DNA from: Sporocytophaga myxococcoides
GTDB lineage: Bacteria; Bacteroidota; Bacteroidia; Cytophagales; Cytophagaceae
NCBI RefSeq assembly: GCF_000775915.1
Contig: NZ_BBLT01000004.1
Span: forward strand, 124,001 to 188,000
Reading direction: 5' to 3'
Length of the DNA stretch: 64,000 bases
Each line of letters starts with the position of its first letter. Within the stretch, counting starts at the first letter, position 1. The notes under the pieces are model-generated. The model saw nothing but the letters and a program-made list of their open reading frames with translations. It did no database searches and was not told the origin of the DNA. Made by a program: the position numbers and the translations under genes. Shown in pieces: positions 1 to 9,752 of this stretch.

Positions 1-780
1 AGAGATAAAATATTCAATCATTTTTTCAGTTGGGATATTCCCTACCAAATCATCTTTAGCCATTGGGCATCCTCCAAAGCCTTTGATTGCTCCGTCAAAC
101 CTTCTGCAGCCTGCTTTATAGGCTTCCTTTACCATATCAACAGCATTGAAAGGCGAAGCATGTAAATGTGCACCGAATTCTATCCTTGGAAAAGCAGGAA
201 TCAGAGAAGTGAATAAATATTGTAAATCTTCTTTCTTTGCTATTCCTATCGTATCTGATAGGGACACGATTCTTACGCCTATATCAAAGAGTTTTCCTGT
301 AAAGTCTTTTACATACTCTACATCATAAGGATCTCCATATGGATTTCCAAAGCCCATTGAAAGATAAACTACAAACTCTTTCTTATGTATCTCACAGATG
401 GATTGAATTTCTCTCACTTGAGCAAAGGCCTCTTCAATACTTTTGTTGGTATTTCTTTTCTGAAAAGTTTCAGAAAGTGAAAGCGGAAAACCCAGGTAAT
501 ATATTTCATTATGGCTGGCAGCATCCTGCGCTCCTCTTACATTTGCGATGATAGCAAGCAACTTTGACTTTGACCCTGAAAGATCTAACTGCTCGAGTAC
601 CTTTACAGTGTCACTCATCTGAGGCACAGCTGTAGGAGATACGAAACTTCCAAAATCAATAGTATCAAACCCAGCTTTCAGAAGTTGGTTGATATATTTT
701 ATTTTAAGCTCAGTAGGAATAAATTCCTTAATGCCCTGCATCGCATCTCTGGGGCATTCTATAATTTTTACCACAGACAT
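1..780 (-). CDS. Hydroxymethylglutaryl-CoA lyase, 3' end cut by window edge
   Basis: Only the first 260 codons are visible; the frame is open to the left edge. The product is a TIM-barrel lyase that splits HMG-CoA into acetyl-CoA and acetoacetate, the last step of leucine breakdown. Seen: an N-terminal CPRDAMQ (most relatives have RDGLQ, so Gly is Ala here), the family stretch SFVSPTAVPQM, the metal-binding HxH in GAHLHASP, and the catalytic-cysteine loop GFGGCPMAKDDLVGN close to the visible end. The family is usually about 290-300 residues, so roughly 30-40 codons should lie outside. The ATG is nine bases after the metF stop, so the two genes are probably cotranscribed. A related isopropylmalate- or homocitrate-synthase-like enzyme is the alternative, but the GGCP cysteine loop favours the lyase. 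Confidence 0.9.
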   Translation of the reverse strand, partial: MSVVKIIECPRDAMQGIKEFIPTELKIKYINQLLKAGFDTIDFGSFVSPTAVPQMSDTVKVLEQLDLSGSKSKLLAIIANVRGAQDAASHNEIYYLGFPLSLSETFQKRNTNKSIEEAFAQVREIQSICEIHKKEFVVYLSMGFGNPYGDPYDVEYVKDFTGKLFDIGVRIVSLSDTIGIAKKEDLQYLFTSLIPAFPRIEFGAHLHASPFNAVDMVKEAYKAGCRRFDGAIKGFGGCPMAKDDLVGNIPTEKMIEYFIS

Positions 781-789
781 CTTTAATGA

Positions 790-1743
790 TTAGAATAAAG
801 CAGAAGCTATTTGTTTTACGCTATCAGATTTTCCCATTGAATAATAATGCAGGACAGGTACTCCAAACTCCATTAGCTCTTTGGATTGCTGAATTGTCCA
901 TTCTATTCCAACTTCTTTGACCTGATCTGCTGTTTTGCATTTACTAATTGCTTCGGACAATTCTACTGGAATATCCATATGGAATATACTTGGCAATATT
1001 GTAATCTGCTTTTGTGTAGTTATTGGTTTTAACCCGGGAATAATCGGAATTGTAATTCCTTCTTCCCTGCATTTTTTTACAAAATCAAAAAACTTCTGGT
1101 TATCAAAGAACATCTGAGTAACTATATAATCTGCCCCCAGATCAACTTTTTGTTTAAGATATTTGATATCAGTCTGAAGATTGGGAGCCTCAAAGTGTTT
1201 TTCAGGATAGCCTGCTATTCCGATACAGAAATCGGAAGGAACAGGATTCTGCAAATCATCATCAAGATATACGCCCTGATTCATACATTTTATCTGCTTA
1301 ATAAGATCAGAAGCATAATGATGACCATCCGCTTCAGGAATAAAGGTACCCTCTGACTTTATAGCATCTCCTCTTAAGGCCAATACATTATCAATACCCA
1401 GGAAATTCAAGTCAATGAGAGCATTTTCTGTTTCTTCCCTTGAAAATCCGCCACATATAATATGAGGGACTGCATCTACCCTGTATTTATTCATGATAGC
1501 TGCACAAATTCCTACAGTTCCAGGTCTTTTTCTGATTGATTTTTTTTCGAGAAGACCGTTTTCTCTTTTCTTGAATACAAACTCTTCTCTATGGTATGTG
1601 ACATCTATAAAAGGAGGTTTAAACTCCATCAGAGGATCTATTCCATCAAAAAGAGACTGAATATCTTGTCCTTTTAAAGGTGGAAGAATTTCAAAAGAAA
1701 AAAGAGTCTTTTTAGCGTTTTTCAGGTGTTCTACGACTTTCAT
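790..1743 (-). CDS. metF: 5,10-methylenetetrahydrofolate reductase
   Basis: A 317-residue TIM-barrel flavoprotein that reduces methylene-tetrahydrofolate to methyl-tetrahydrofolate, the methyl donor for methionine synthase. Seen: FSFEILPP near the N-terminus, with the catalytic glutamate; the FAD and folate segment NVLALRGD; GIAGYPEKH; TQMFFDN; and a C-terminal HYYSMGKS resembling the family's FYTLN region. Length is close to bacterial MetF (about 300). The start is an ATG. It belongs functionally with metH, which lies upstream on the same strand but is separated by two unrelated genes. The HMG-CoA lyase gene follows after nine bases. Confidence 0.95.
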   Translation of the reverse strand: MKVVEHLKNAKKTLFSFEILPPLKGQDIQSLFDGIDPLMEFKPPFIDVTYHREEFVFKKRENGLLEKKSIRKRPGTVGICAAIMNKYRVDAVPHIICGGFSREETENALIDLNFLGIDNVLALRGDAIKSEGTFIPEADGHHYASDLIKQIKCMNQGVYLDDDLQNPVPSDFCIGIAGYPEKHFEAPNLQTDIKYLKQKVDLGADYIVTQMFFDNQKFFDFVKKCREEGITIPIIPGLKPITTQKQITILPSIFHMDIPVELSEAISKCKTADQVKEVGIEWTIQQSKELMEFGVPVLHYYSMGKSDSVKQIASALF

Positions 1744-1893
1744 CTTCTTGGATAAGTGAAGCTCAAAAATACTTATTTTTATCGAAGAGTTTAACCAATA
1801 AACGTCAAAAGGTTTAAGCTTTTAATCATTTTTAAAAATTGATTATAAGTATTTAGTTATCACAGGGAAATTTTAAGCAAACTAGGGCTGTTT

Positions 1894-2619
1894 TTAAAAC
1901 AAGCCAGGCGCCAAATTCCCGTCTTTGCTTTGAGGGTATTCTCTCTGGACGTTTATAGAGATAGGGTCCGAAAAGTTTCCAACCTGGTCCTCAGCTATTT
2001 TGAATATGGCAATATATTGCCAGACTACCATAGAGGAACTAGGGGGGATTGGATGAGTGTCTATAAAATCCTTAAGGGTATGATTTGCTAAAAAGACAAA
2101 CCCTCTGCCATCCTTCCTGTCAACAAATAAATCAAGGGAATCAGCCTTGCGATTCATCAACCGTATCAATGGCCTTCCTCCATCCAGAAAAATCTGAAGC
2201 TGAGGTTCCAATGTTACAGAAATATCAAACAAAACTTTAAACCTGTATAAAGCCAGACTTTGATCAATCTCGCGACAAAACTGAGGTGTTTTTTTCAGGT
2301 GCTCTACATATTCAGAGATTCTTTTAAATATTCCCGGTGTGACGTTTTGAGGAACCTCAATTTCATCAAAATCTGATAACGTTTCCTGCACTTCAATTTT
2401 TTCGCCATAGGCATAAAAATCTTTTACAAGGTTATTCCTTCTAACTTGTTTCTTTGCAAATTCAATTCTTTTCAAGGAGAACTGATACATTTTCAAATCA
2501 TTACGTATAGAATTCAGCGCTTCATCCGAAATTTCCAGAAATTCTTTTAACTCAGTTAATTTATTGTAAAAATTAATGAGCCACTCGAGACGTAAATGAT
2601 CAATACTTTGGGAAAACAT
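1894..2619 (-). CDS. Conserved hypothetical protein, function not recognised
   Basis: A 241-residue soluble protein that I do not recognise. The first half is charged and predicted mainly helical, rich in Lys, Glu and Leu with possible coiled-coil segments (about residues 15-70 and 100-125). The second half looks like a beta-rich domain, with a run LQIFLDGGRPLIRLMNR and a GRGFVFLANHTL segment. No signal peptide, membrane segment or cysteine motif is visible. Codon use resembles the neighbours, so it looks like a resident gene. It stands alone between metF and the divergent small YtxH gene. Confidence 0.75.
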   Translation of the reverse strand: MFSQSIDHLRLEWLINFYNKLTELKEFLEISDEALNSIRNDLKMYQFSLKRIEFAKKQVRRNNLVKDFYAYGEKIEVQETLSDFDEIEVPQNVTPGIFKRISEYVEHLKKTPQFCREIDQSLALYRFKVLFDISVTLEPQLQIFLDGGRPLIRLMNRKADSLDLFVDRKDGRGFVFLANHTLKDFIDTHPIPPSSSMVVWQYIAIFKIAEDQVGNFSDPISINVQREYPQSKDGNLAPGLF

Positions 2620-2855
2620 TTTTGGCGGATTTTGTTTTCACTGCCAACTAAGAAGCAAAACAGTGATACTTTTGATACACAAAATATAGGATTTTCATCT
2701 ATAAAATACAAGTATCTATCCCTTTGAAGGTAAAAAAAGTCCAATTTCACCAATTTTTTCCATTAACTATTACTCACTAAAGGAAACATATTTCACTCAA
2801 AATCACTTATTATACAGTAAAGGAACTGGATGTACAACCAAAACCTAATGTAATT

Positions 2856-3107
2856 ATGGACGAAAATGTGAAAATATTTTTGGGTTTCCTTGCCGGAGCG
2901 GCGACGGGCGCAATTGCCGGTATTTTATTAGCACCGGAAAAAGGAGATGTAACCAGAAAAAATATCTCTGATAAAGCATCTCAATTAAAAAGCGATGTAA
3001 ATGACCAGGTGCAGAAAGGAGTTGAAAAATTAAATACTTTAAAACAATCTGCATTCTCATTGATCAATGACTACAGCCAGCAAACTCAAGCTCAGGCTAA
3101 CCCATAA
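2856..3107 (+). CDS. YtxH-domain small membrane protein
   Basis: An 83-residue protein. Residues about 8-27 form the glycine- and alanine-rich membrane segment typical of YtxH proteins (FLAGAATGAIAGILLAPEKG), followed by a charged helical tail rich in Lys, Gln and Asp. Such proteins are associated with the cell envelope and general stress in many bacteria; the exact role is unknown. It is a single-gene unit ending in a strong hairpin at 3131-3163. The gene is divergent from the hypothetical gene on its left. Confidence 0.88.
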   Translation: MDENVKIFLGFLAGAATGAIAGILLAPEKGDVTRKNISDKASQLKSDVNDQVQKGVEKLNTLKQSAFSLINDYSQQTQAQANP

Positions 3108-3130
3108 TACTGGTTTTATAAAAAAAACAG

Positions 3131-3167
3131 AAAAGCTGTCTCAGATATGATGAGACAGCTTTTTTTA
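3131..3167. terminator. Bidirectional intrinsic terminator between ytxH and metH
   Basis: A 13-base perfect stem (3131-3143 with 3151-3163) and a 7-base loop, flanked by an A-run on the left and a T-run on the right. It can end the ytxH transcript on the plus strand and the metH transcript arriving on the minus strand. Confidence 0.9.
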
Positions 3168-3243
3168 AATCTATTCAAAGCAGAATGGCTGCCCATCACG
3201 ACAGCCATTCAACTTTTCGCCTTCCGCTTTTAGCTTTTAGCTT

Positions 3244-6200
3244 CTAATCATAGTTCAAAACCGGACTAAGCCACTTCTCAACCTCTTCCACAGACATGTT
3301 CTTTCTCTTGGCATAATCAGTCACCTGATCTTTTTCTATTTTACCCAATCCAAAATATTTAGAATCAGGGTGAGAAAAATACATGCCACTAACAGATGAT
3401 GCCGGATACATGGCAAAGCTCTCAGTTAGCGCAATTCCTGTTCTACAGTTGGGATCCAGCAACTTGAATAAAATACTTTTCTCTGTATGATCCGGACATG
3501 CAGGATATCCTGGAGCAGGTCTTATCCCCACATACTCTTCTTTTATTAAAGCTTCATTATCAAACGACTCTCCACTTGCATATCCCCAATACTCCTTTCT
3601 TACCTTCTCATGCATGCATTCTGCAAAAGCTTCTGCCAGTCTGTCTGCTATAGCTTTGATAAGTATGGAGTTGTAATCGTCGTGATCTTTTTCATACTTT
3701 TCGAGTAAAGGTTCAATACCTATACCTGCAGTCACTGCAAAACCACCGATGTAATCATTAATTCCCGATTCTTTTGGGGCGATGAAATCACTGAGCGCCA
3801 AATTAGGTATACCTTTGCCTTTCAATCCTTGTTGTCTTAATGTATGAAAAGTCGTAAGGATTTTACTTCTATCTTCTCTGAAAACTTCATGCTTGTGATT
3901 ACCATGATCAATTACTTCCTTATTAAACTCATGCAGAATGATATCATCATCACCTCCTCTTGTTGCAGGATAGAAGCCTATAACTGCTTTTGCCTGAAGT
4001 AATTTTTTGTCGATTACCTCTTTTAATAGAGCTCTAGCATCATCATATAGTTTTTTTGCCTCTATACCGATAATAGGGTCTTCAAAAATTTTAGGAAACT
4101 TTCCTTTAAGCTGCCAGGTCTGGAAGAAAGGAGTCCAGTCGATGTACTTGCTAATTTCTGATAAGGAGTAATCATCGAAGAATTTTGTACCCAGAAAAGC
4201 AGGTTTGGTGACTTTAGTAGATGTCCAGTCAATAGGAGCTTTATTAGCCCTTGCCTGATCAATGGTGATATAATTTTTATCTTTCTGCCTTTTAGAATGT
4301 TCTTCGCGTGCTTTAGAATATTCGGCTTTAAGATTCTTAATAAAATTATCTTTGGCTTCACGATTCATAAGGCTTCCGGCAACCGGAACGCTTCTTGAGG
4401 CATCCAGAACATGAACAACAGATCCGCTGTAATGTGGATCAATTTTCACTGCGGTATGTATTCTTGAAGTTGTAGCACCTCCGATCATAAGCGGGACTTT
4501 TAAACCTGCTTTTTCCATTTCCCTTGCAACTGTAACCATTTCATCAAGAGAAGGAGTTATCAGACCGCTTAATCCTACGATATCTACATTATTTTCCTGA
4601 GCCGCTTTAATGATTTTATCAGTAGGCACCATTACTCCAAGATCGATGATCTCGTAGTTATTACAACCTAAGACTACTCCAACTATATTTTTACCAATAT
4701 CATGAACATCACCCTTTACAGTCGCCATAAGGATCTTACCAGCATTTTGCCCTTCTCCTCCTCCTTTTTTCTTTTCTTCCTCTATAAATGGAAGCAGATA
4801 AGCTACTGCTTTTTTCATTACCCTTGCGCTCTTGACCACCTGAGGCAAGAACATTTTTCCTTCACCGAAAAGATCACCAACAATGTTCATTCCATCCATT
4901 AAAGGTCCTTCAATAACCTCCAAAGGTTTATCGAACATGTGCCTTGCTTCTTCAACATCCTCATCAATATAATCAACTATACCCTTAACCAAAGCATGAG
5001 CTAACCTTTCATTCACAGGAAGCTTGCGCCAGGTTTCATCTTTAACAGTTTCCTTACCCTTGTTCTTAACCTTTTCAGCCATTTCGAGCATTCGTTCGGT
5101 GGCATCCGGACGTCTGTTAAGCAATACATCTTCAACATGCTCCAGCAGATCTTTAGGAATATTTTCATAGACCTCAATCATACCCGCATTCACAATACCC
5201 ATATCTAGGCCAGCTTTAATTGCGTGATACAGAAATGCGGAGTGCATCGCTTCTCTAACCACATCATTTCCTCTGAAAGAAAAAGATATGTTACTAACTC
5301 CTCCACTTACTTTTACTCCAGGTAGATTTTCTTTAATCCATTTGGTAGCATTGATAAAATCTACTGCATAGTTATTGTGTTCTTCAATACCTGTAGCAAC
5401 AGTAAGAATATTCGGATCAAAAATGATGTCTTCTGCAGGGAAGTTAACCTCCTTGGTTAGTATATCATAAGCTCTTTTACAAATTTCTATTCTTCTTTGG
5501 TAAGAGTCTGCCTGTCCCTGTTCATCAAAAGCCATGACAACAACAGCAGCTCCATACTTTCTGACTTTCCTCGCATGTTCCTTAAATTTCTCTTCTCCCT
5601 CCTTTAAGCTTATTGAATTTACAATAGCTTTACCTTGAACACATTTAAGGCCAGCTTCAATTACCGACCATTTGGACGAATCCACCATAATAGGAAGTTT
5701 GGCAATATCGGGCTCAGAAGCTATAAGATTAAGGAAGGTTGTCATTGCCTGCTCAGAATCCAGCATCCCCTCATCCATATTCACATCGATAACCTGAGCA
5801 CCACCTTCAACCTGGTTTCTTGCTACAGCAAGGGCTTCTTCATAATTACCCTCTTTGATAAGACGTGCAAACATTTTAGAACCTGTTACGTTGGTTCTTT
5901 CTCCAATATTGATAAAGTTAGCTCCTTTGAAGACTTTCAATGGCTCAAGTCCGCTGTATCTTGAAAGATGATCTGATTCAGGTTTTGTTCTTGGCTTGTA
6001 TTTAGCTGCTAAATCTGCAATTGCTTTAATGTGCGCAGGTGTTGTACCACAGCATCCACCTATAATATTCAGTAAACCTTCCTCAAGAAATTCTTTGATA
6101 GTAGAAGCCATCTCCTCCGGACTTTCATCATATTGCCCGAATTCATTGGGCAGCCCCGCATTAGGGTGTGCACTGATCCCTGTAACTGATTCCTTTGCTA

Positions 6201-6972
6201 AATCTCTGATGTGTTGCTTCAGCTGTTTTGCTCCTAATGCGCAGTTAAAGCCTACAGTTAAAACAGGTAAGTGAGTAACAGAATATAAAAAAGCTTCGAC
6301 TGTTTGTCCGGATAAGGTCCTTCCGCTTGCATCCGTAATGGTGCCTGAGATCATAACAGGAATTTTTGATCCTGTGTCTTCTTTATACGATTCAATTGCA
6401 AATAAAGCCGCTTTGCAGTTAAGTGTATCGAAAACCGTTTCGACAAGAAACAGATCTGCCCCTCCCTCTGCAAGCCCTTTTACTTGTTCATAATATGCTT
6501 TTACAAGATCATCAAAAGTTACTGCTCTGTAGCCAGGATTATTGACATCAGGAGACAAGGAAGCCGTTCTGTTTGTGGGACCTATAGAACCAGCCACAAA
6601 TCTGGGTTTTGAAGGATCCTTCTTATTATATATATCTGTAGCTTCTTTGGCAATTCTTGCAGATTCAAAATTTAGTTCATAAACAAGATCTTCCATATGA
6701 TAATCCGCCATAGCAATCGAAGTACCACTAAAAGTATTGGTTTCAATTATATCAGCGCCCGCTTCAAGGTATTTCAAGTGGATTTCTTTGATAACATCAG
6801 GACGAGTAAGCGATAACAAGTCATTATTACCTTTTAAATCTCCTTTATGATCTTTGAATCTTTCCCCTCTAAAATCAGCTTCTTCAAGGGTATATCCCTG
6901 AATCATGGTTCCCATAGCGCCATCAAGCACAAGTATTCTTTTCTTTAATACTTCCTGAATGTCAACAGTCAT
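3244..6972 (-). CDS. metH: Cobalamin-dependent methionine synthase, full length
   Basis: A 1242-residue modular enzyme that transfers a methyl group from methyl-tetrahydrofolate through cobalamin to homocysteine. All four modules are present in order. The homocysteine domain (to about 330) has zinc-ligand cysteines in GFNCALGA and [11 protein letters not shown]. The pterin domain (about 350-620) has [16 protein letters not shown]. The B12 domain has the axial-histidine motif DVHDIG near residue 756. The C-terminal AdoMet reactivation domain has [15 protein letters not shown] near 1150. Length fits E. coli MetH (1227). A SAM-I riboswitch in the leader (7047-7155) implies repression when S-adenosylmethionine is plentiful. 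The reactivation domain implies that a flavodoxin or similar reductase is supplied from elsewhere. Confidence 0.98.
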   Translation of the reverse strand: MTVDIQEVLKKRILVLDGAMGTMIQGYTLEEADFRGERFKDHKGDLKGNNDLLSLTRPDVIKEIHLKYLEAGADIIETNTFSGTSIAMADYHMEDLVYELNFESARIAKEATDIYNKKDPSKPRFVAGSIGPTNRTASLSPDVNNPGYRAVTFDDLVKAYYEQVKGLAEGGADLFLVETVFDTLNCKAALFAIESYKEDTGSKIPVMISGTITDASGRTLSGQTVEAFLYSVTHLPVLTVGFNCALGAKQLKQHIRDLAKESVTGISAHPNAGLPNEFGQYDESPEEMASTIKEFLEEGLLNIIGGCCGTTPAHIKAIADLAAKYKPRTKPESDHLSRYSGLEPLKVFKGANFINIGERTNVTGSKMFARLIKEGNYEEALAVARNQVEGGAQVIDVNMDEGMLDSEQAMTTFLNLIASEPDIAKLPIMVDSSKWSVIEAGLKCVQGKAIVNSISLKEGEEKFKEHARKVRKYGAAVVVMAFDEQGQADSYQRRIEICKRAYDILTKEVNFPAEDIIFDPNILTVATGIEEHNNYAVDFINATKWIKENLPGVKVSGGVSNISFSFRGNDVVREAMHSAFLYHAIKAGLDMGIVNAGMIEVYENIPKDLLEHVEDVLLNRRPDATERMLEMAEKVKNKGKETVKDETWRKLPVNERLAHALVKGIVDYIDEDVEEARHMFDKPLEVIEGPLMDGMNIVGDLFGEGKMFLPQVVKSARVMKKAVAYLLPFIEEEKKKGGGEGQNAGKILMATVKGDVHDIGKNIVGVVLGCNNYEIIDLGVMVPTDKIIKAAQENNVDIVGLSGLITPSLDEMVTVAREMEKAGLKVPLMIGGATTSRIHTAVKIDPHYSGSVVHVLDASRSVPVAGSLMNREAKDNFIKNLKAEYSKAREEHSKRQKDKNYITIDQARANKAPIDWTSTKVTKPAFLGTKFFDDYSLSEISKYIDWTPFFQTWQLKGKFPKIFEDPIIGIEAKKLYDDARALLKEVIDKKLLQAKAVIGFYPATRGGDDDIILHEFNKEVIDHGNHKHEVFREDRSKILTTFHTLRQQGLKGKGIPNLALSDFIAPKESGINDYIGGFAVTAGIGIEPLLEKYEKDHDDYNSILIKAIADRLAEAFAECMHEKVRKEYWGYASGESFDNEALIKEEYVGIRPAPGYPACPDHTEKSILFKLLDPNCRTGIALTESFAMYPASSVSGMYFSHPDSKYFGLGKIEKDQVTDYAKRKNMSVEEVEKWLSPVLNYD

Positions 6973-7046
6973 TTTTCAATAACTTTTTTTAGATGAATAA
7001 TATGATGAAGAGCTTAAACGGAGAGATTCCCGGGGAAGGAGTTCTA

Positions 7047-7155
7047 CCTTATCTTTCTCTGCTGAAAATAAAATTCTCAGAGTGGGAGTTAGCACCTTCT
7101 ATTAAAGGGTTGCTAAGACATCTAAGGGCCCAATCCCTCCGTCTTTCCGGATAAG
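7047..7155 (-). promoter_or_regulatory. SAM-I (S-box) riboswitch in the metH leader
   Basis: Read on the minus strand, the leader starts with CTTATC and closes with GATAAG, the P1 stem. Between them lie the conserved S-box blocks in order: GGAGGGA, TTGGGCCC, GATG, TAGCAACC, AAGGTGCTAA and CTCC, followed by a variable P4 hairpin (CTGA...CAG). Spacing and order match the SAM-I aptamer. It lies 75 bases upstream of the metH ATG. No clear T-run terminator follows, so control may act on translation or through the alternative helix described in the findings. Confidence 0.95.
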
Positions 7156-7365
7156 TTCAATGCAAATTACTAATAAAGTTTCTTTTTAAATAAATTATAT
7201 CCAAAATTCTTTCCTTTCCACGCATGATGTAATAATTTTTCAACATTTTAAACATGTCTTTTCCTTAATTCCTCTATTTTTGGATTGAATTACAAACAGC
7301 TTTATTTCAGATTAACTCCTGAAATCCAATGCTGTTCAATTTTACATTAAAACCCATCAATTAAT
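7156..7365. other. AT-rich divergent spacer holding the promoters of metH and ppx
   Basis: No gene is visible. The region is very AT-rich and must contain the promoter for the riboswitch leader and the promoter for the plus-strand ppx gene. I did not find a full-consensus promoter with both boxes at the right spacing. Confidence 0.5.
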
Positions 7366-8298
7366 TTGAAATTTGCTGCAGTAGACATTGGCTCCAACGC
7401 TATCCGTTTTCAGATAACAAGCATCCTGAAACACAATGAAATATTCAATTTTAAAAAACTTGAATATGTTCGTTTTCCGCTTAGACTTGGTCAGGATGTA
7501 TTTCAGTTTAATAAGATCAGTCCTGAAAAAGCAGAAAAGTTCGTAAAGCTCATGAAAACCTTTAAAATGCTTTTAGAACTATATGAAGTAGATGATTATA
7601 TCTTCTGCGCTACTTCAGCGATGCGCGAATCCACCAATGGAAAGGAAATTGCAGAACGAGTAAAGAAAGAGGTTGGTATTTCAATTGATATTATTGATGG
7701 AGATCAGGAAGCTGATCTCATCAATGCGGTACTTTTCAATGAACTTGATGAAAAAAGTTACATTCATATTGATGTAGGTGGCGGTAGCACAGAGCTGAAC
7801 ATATTTGTAAACAAAAATAAAGTTGCTGCACAATCCTTTAAAATCGGATCTGTAAGAAGACTGAACAAACTTGATGCGCCTGAGGAATGGAATAGAATGG
7901 AAAAGTGGGTTAGCGATAATATTTCAAAAGCTGAAAAGCCTGTATATGCTATAGGTACAGGAGGTAATATTGGAAAAATATATGAACTTGCAAACCTCTC
8001 AAGATCCAAAGACCTGAAACCTAGCATAAAGATTGACAAGATTGAAGGAGTCCAGAAACAGGTAGCCGCTATGACCTATGAAGACAGAATTCATGTGTTA
8101 AATCTTAACCCTGACCGGGCTGACGTTATTGTTCCCGCTTCGGATATATATATATCGGTAATGCGATATGCAGGAGCTAAAGAAATGCTTGTGCCTGAAC
8201 TAGGTCTGAAAGATGGATTGATTCAAATGTTGTTCAGGAGAAATATGCTCGATGTAAATCAAGTCACCATTATTAATACTAATAAGTTCCCGAAATAA
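7366..8298 (+). CDS. Exopolyphosphatase of the Ppx/GppA family
   Basis: A 310-residue ASKHA-fold phosphatase that hydrolyses polyphosphate ends or pppGpp. Seen: the first phosphate loop AVDIGSNAIRFQI, FCATSAMRES, the second phosphate loop HIDVGGGSTELNIF, and GTGGNIGKIYELA. It is the short, catalytic-domain form (about 300 residues) without the C-terminal HD extension of E. coli Ppx. The start is TTG: no in-frame ATG precedes the conserved AVDIGS block, so TTG is likely real. The stop codon lies in the loop of a hairpin shared with the convergent gene. Polyphosphate kinase is encoded nearby at 9738-11840. Confidence 0.92.
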   Translation: MKFAAVDIGSNAIRFQITSILKHNEIFNFKKLEYVRFPLRLGQDVFQFNKISPEKAEKFVKLMKTFKMLLELYEVDDYIFCATSAMRESTNGKEIAERVKKEVGISIDIIDGDQEADLINAVLFNELDEKSYIHIDVGGGSTELNIFVNKNKVAAQSFKIGSVRRLNKLDAPEEWNRMEKWVSDNISKAEKPVYAIGTGGNIGKIYELANLSRSKDLKPSIKIDKIEGVQKQVAAMTYEDRIHVLNLNPDRADVIVPASDIYISVMRYAGAKEMLVPELGLKDGLIQMLFRRNMLDVNQVTIINTNKFPK

Positions 8299-8310
8299 TC
8301 CGGGAACTTA
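8283..8310. terminator. Convergent hairpin overlapping both gene ends
   Basis: A perfect 10-base stem (8283-8292 with 8301-8310). The ppx stop codon (8296-8298) is in the loop and the glycosyltransferase stop codon (8308-8310) is inside the right arm. It is a compact bidirectional terminator, though with only a short T-run on the plus side. Confidence 0.75.
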
Positions 8311-9066
8311 CTTTTCCGCCCTTAACTTTTTTAGTTTATTATATTTTTGAAAGGTAACTTTACCTGTTTCTCTTGCTATGATATAACCGTAATAGCCATC
8401 CAGAATACCCAACTTAAGGATGTAGGAATGGAAAAATCTATAAAACGGACTTATGTATAATTTCATAAATCCGGGCTTTTTTCCTTCTTTAAAAAGTCTT
8501 TCAGCTGCCAGCGTGCTATACTTATCATTTTTCTGATCATACTGATCAAGTGAATAAATAGTATAATGAAGAATGGCTCCTTTAAGTTTTTTTACACTCG
8601 TCCCTTTCTCCATATTCAGCTTTTCATGCACCGGACTATTATCCCATTTGATTTTATCTTTACGGAAAACCCTTACATGTGATTCCGGATTCCAGTGCCC
8701 AAACTTCAGCCATTTCCCACAGAAATTAGACTTCCTAGGTATTTCGTAGCAATCAAATTGAGGATGATTCAATTCGCTTTTGATTTCTTCAATTAGCTCT
8801 TCGGACAGCTCTTCATCAGCATCCAGAGAAAGTATATAATCATACCGAGCATAACTATTGCCGAGATTCTTTGTAGGACCGTATCCCTCCCAATTTCTTC
8901 TCAGAAAATTAACTTTGTATCTTCTGCAGATGTCTTCAGTATTGTCTCTGCTAAAGGAATCCACTACTACAATATCATCAGTAATGCGAGCAAGAGATTT
9001 TAAACATCTTTCAATGTTTCTTTCCTCATTGTATGTTATGACGACAGCAGATACAGGTACTTTCAT
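8308..9066 (-). CDS. Family 2 glycosyltransferase (WaaE-like)
   Basis: A 252-residue GT-A enzyme that transfers a sugar from a nucleotide-sugar to an envelope glycan. Seen: the N-terminal nucleotide-binding strand VSAVVITYNEERNIERCLKSL, DIVVVDSFSRDNT, the acceptor-side GPTKNLGNSYA and the metal-binding SLDADEEL. The overall plan resembles WaaE/KdtX-type lipopolysaccharide core glucosyltransferases and the general glycosyltransferase family 2 of Bacteroidota. Substrate cannot be read from the sequence. It starts three bases after the DUF4337 gene, so the two are cotranscribed. Confidence 0.9.
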   Translation of the reverse strand: MKVPVSAVVITYNEERNIERCLKSLARITDDIVVVDSFSRDNTEDICRRYKVNFLRRNWEGYGPTKNLGNSYARYDYILSLDADEELSEELIEEIKSELNHPQFDCYEIPRKSNFCGKWLKFGHWNPESHVRVFRKDKIKWDNSPVHEKLNMEKGTSVKKLKGAILHYTIYSLDQYDQKNDKYSTLAAERLFKEGKKPGFMKLYISPFYRFFHSYILKLGILDGYYGYIIARETGKVTFQKYNKLKKLRAEK

Positions 9067-9069
9067 ATA

Positions 9070-9684
9070 TTAATGAACAATGCTGAATGCATAAATTGTA
9101 AACGAACTTCCTACTAATCCAAGACCTATTAGCAACATAAAAAAAGCTTTTTTACTTTTCTCTGTTGAAGAAATAAGGCTTATTGCACCCATCACAAGAG
9201 CTAGCTGAAGAAAGAGTGTGGCAAGATCAAAATAATCTCCTGCCCTTCCGAGCACCTGCAGATGTTCTTCCCATTCTTTTACCCCAATTACCTGACCAAG
9301 TTTTCCATTCAGCTCCTGTACCCAGTTTTCCTCTCCTACTGCTTTTGATCCAAGGAGAATTTCCTTTTTCTCTTTTGAATATCTCTCCACCTCTTTTTCT
9401 AGTCCTGCAACAACACCTTCAATAGCTGTCCTTTTATCCTCTACAATCACTCCTGACCTAAGCAATGACTTTAATAACTCTCCTTGTCCTTCAGCCAATG
9501 ATTCTTTAATACTCTTGGACTGATACCACATATAAGCTGAGCTTTTCTCATTCGTCTCAATAATTTCATCATCTCCGTATTTCCCTCCGCCCAGATCTGC
9601 AATAGCAAGTATTGCAGCAAATACAGCTAACAACAAGCCACAGTAAGTTTCCAGCCTGTTGCTTTTTCTCTCTGGTTCTTCCAT
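9070..9684 (-). CDS. DUF4337 family membrane protein
   Basis: A 204-residue protein with an N-terminal membrane segment (about residues 13-32), a central charged helical region containing the family signature AYMWYQSKSIKESL, and two C-terminal membrane segments (about 150-170 and 177-200). This arrangement matches DUF4337 proteins, whose function is unknown. It is followed almost directly by the glycosyltransferase, suggesting an envelope role, but this is only inference from position. Confidence 0.8.
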   Translation of the reverse strand: MEEPERKSNRLETYCGLLLAVFAAILAIADLGGGKYGDDEIIETNEKSSAYMWYQSKSIKESLAEGQGELLKSLLRSGVIVEDKRTAIEGVVAGLEKEVERYSKEKKEILLGSKAVGEENWVQELNGKLGQVIGVKEWEEHLQVLGRAGDYFDLATLFLQLALVMGAISLISSTEKSKKAFFMLLIGLGLVGSSFTIYAFSIVH

Positions 9685-9719
9685 TAAAATTTTATTATTA
9701 AAATATTGCGGGTAAAAAT

Positions 9720-9752
9720 AAACAAAGCCCTTCTGAATTAGAAGAGCTTTGC
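9720..9752 (-). terminator. Terminator overlapping the ppk1 3' end
   Basis: On the minus strand the last ppk1 codons begin a hairpin (GCAAAGC...GCTTTG, with inner TTCT/AGAA pairs) that ends in a T-rich run. The stop codon is inside the structure. Confidence 0.75.

Noticed and set aside
6973-7046. Rho-independent terminator after the SAM riboswitch
   Set aside because: TTCCCCGGGAA is only a tight palindrome without a usable loop, and no T-run follows it.
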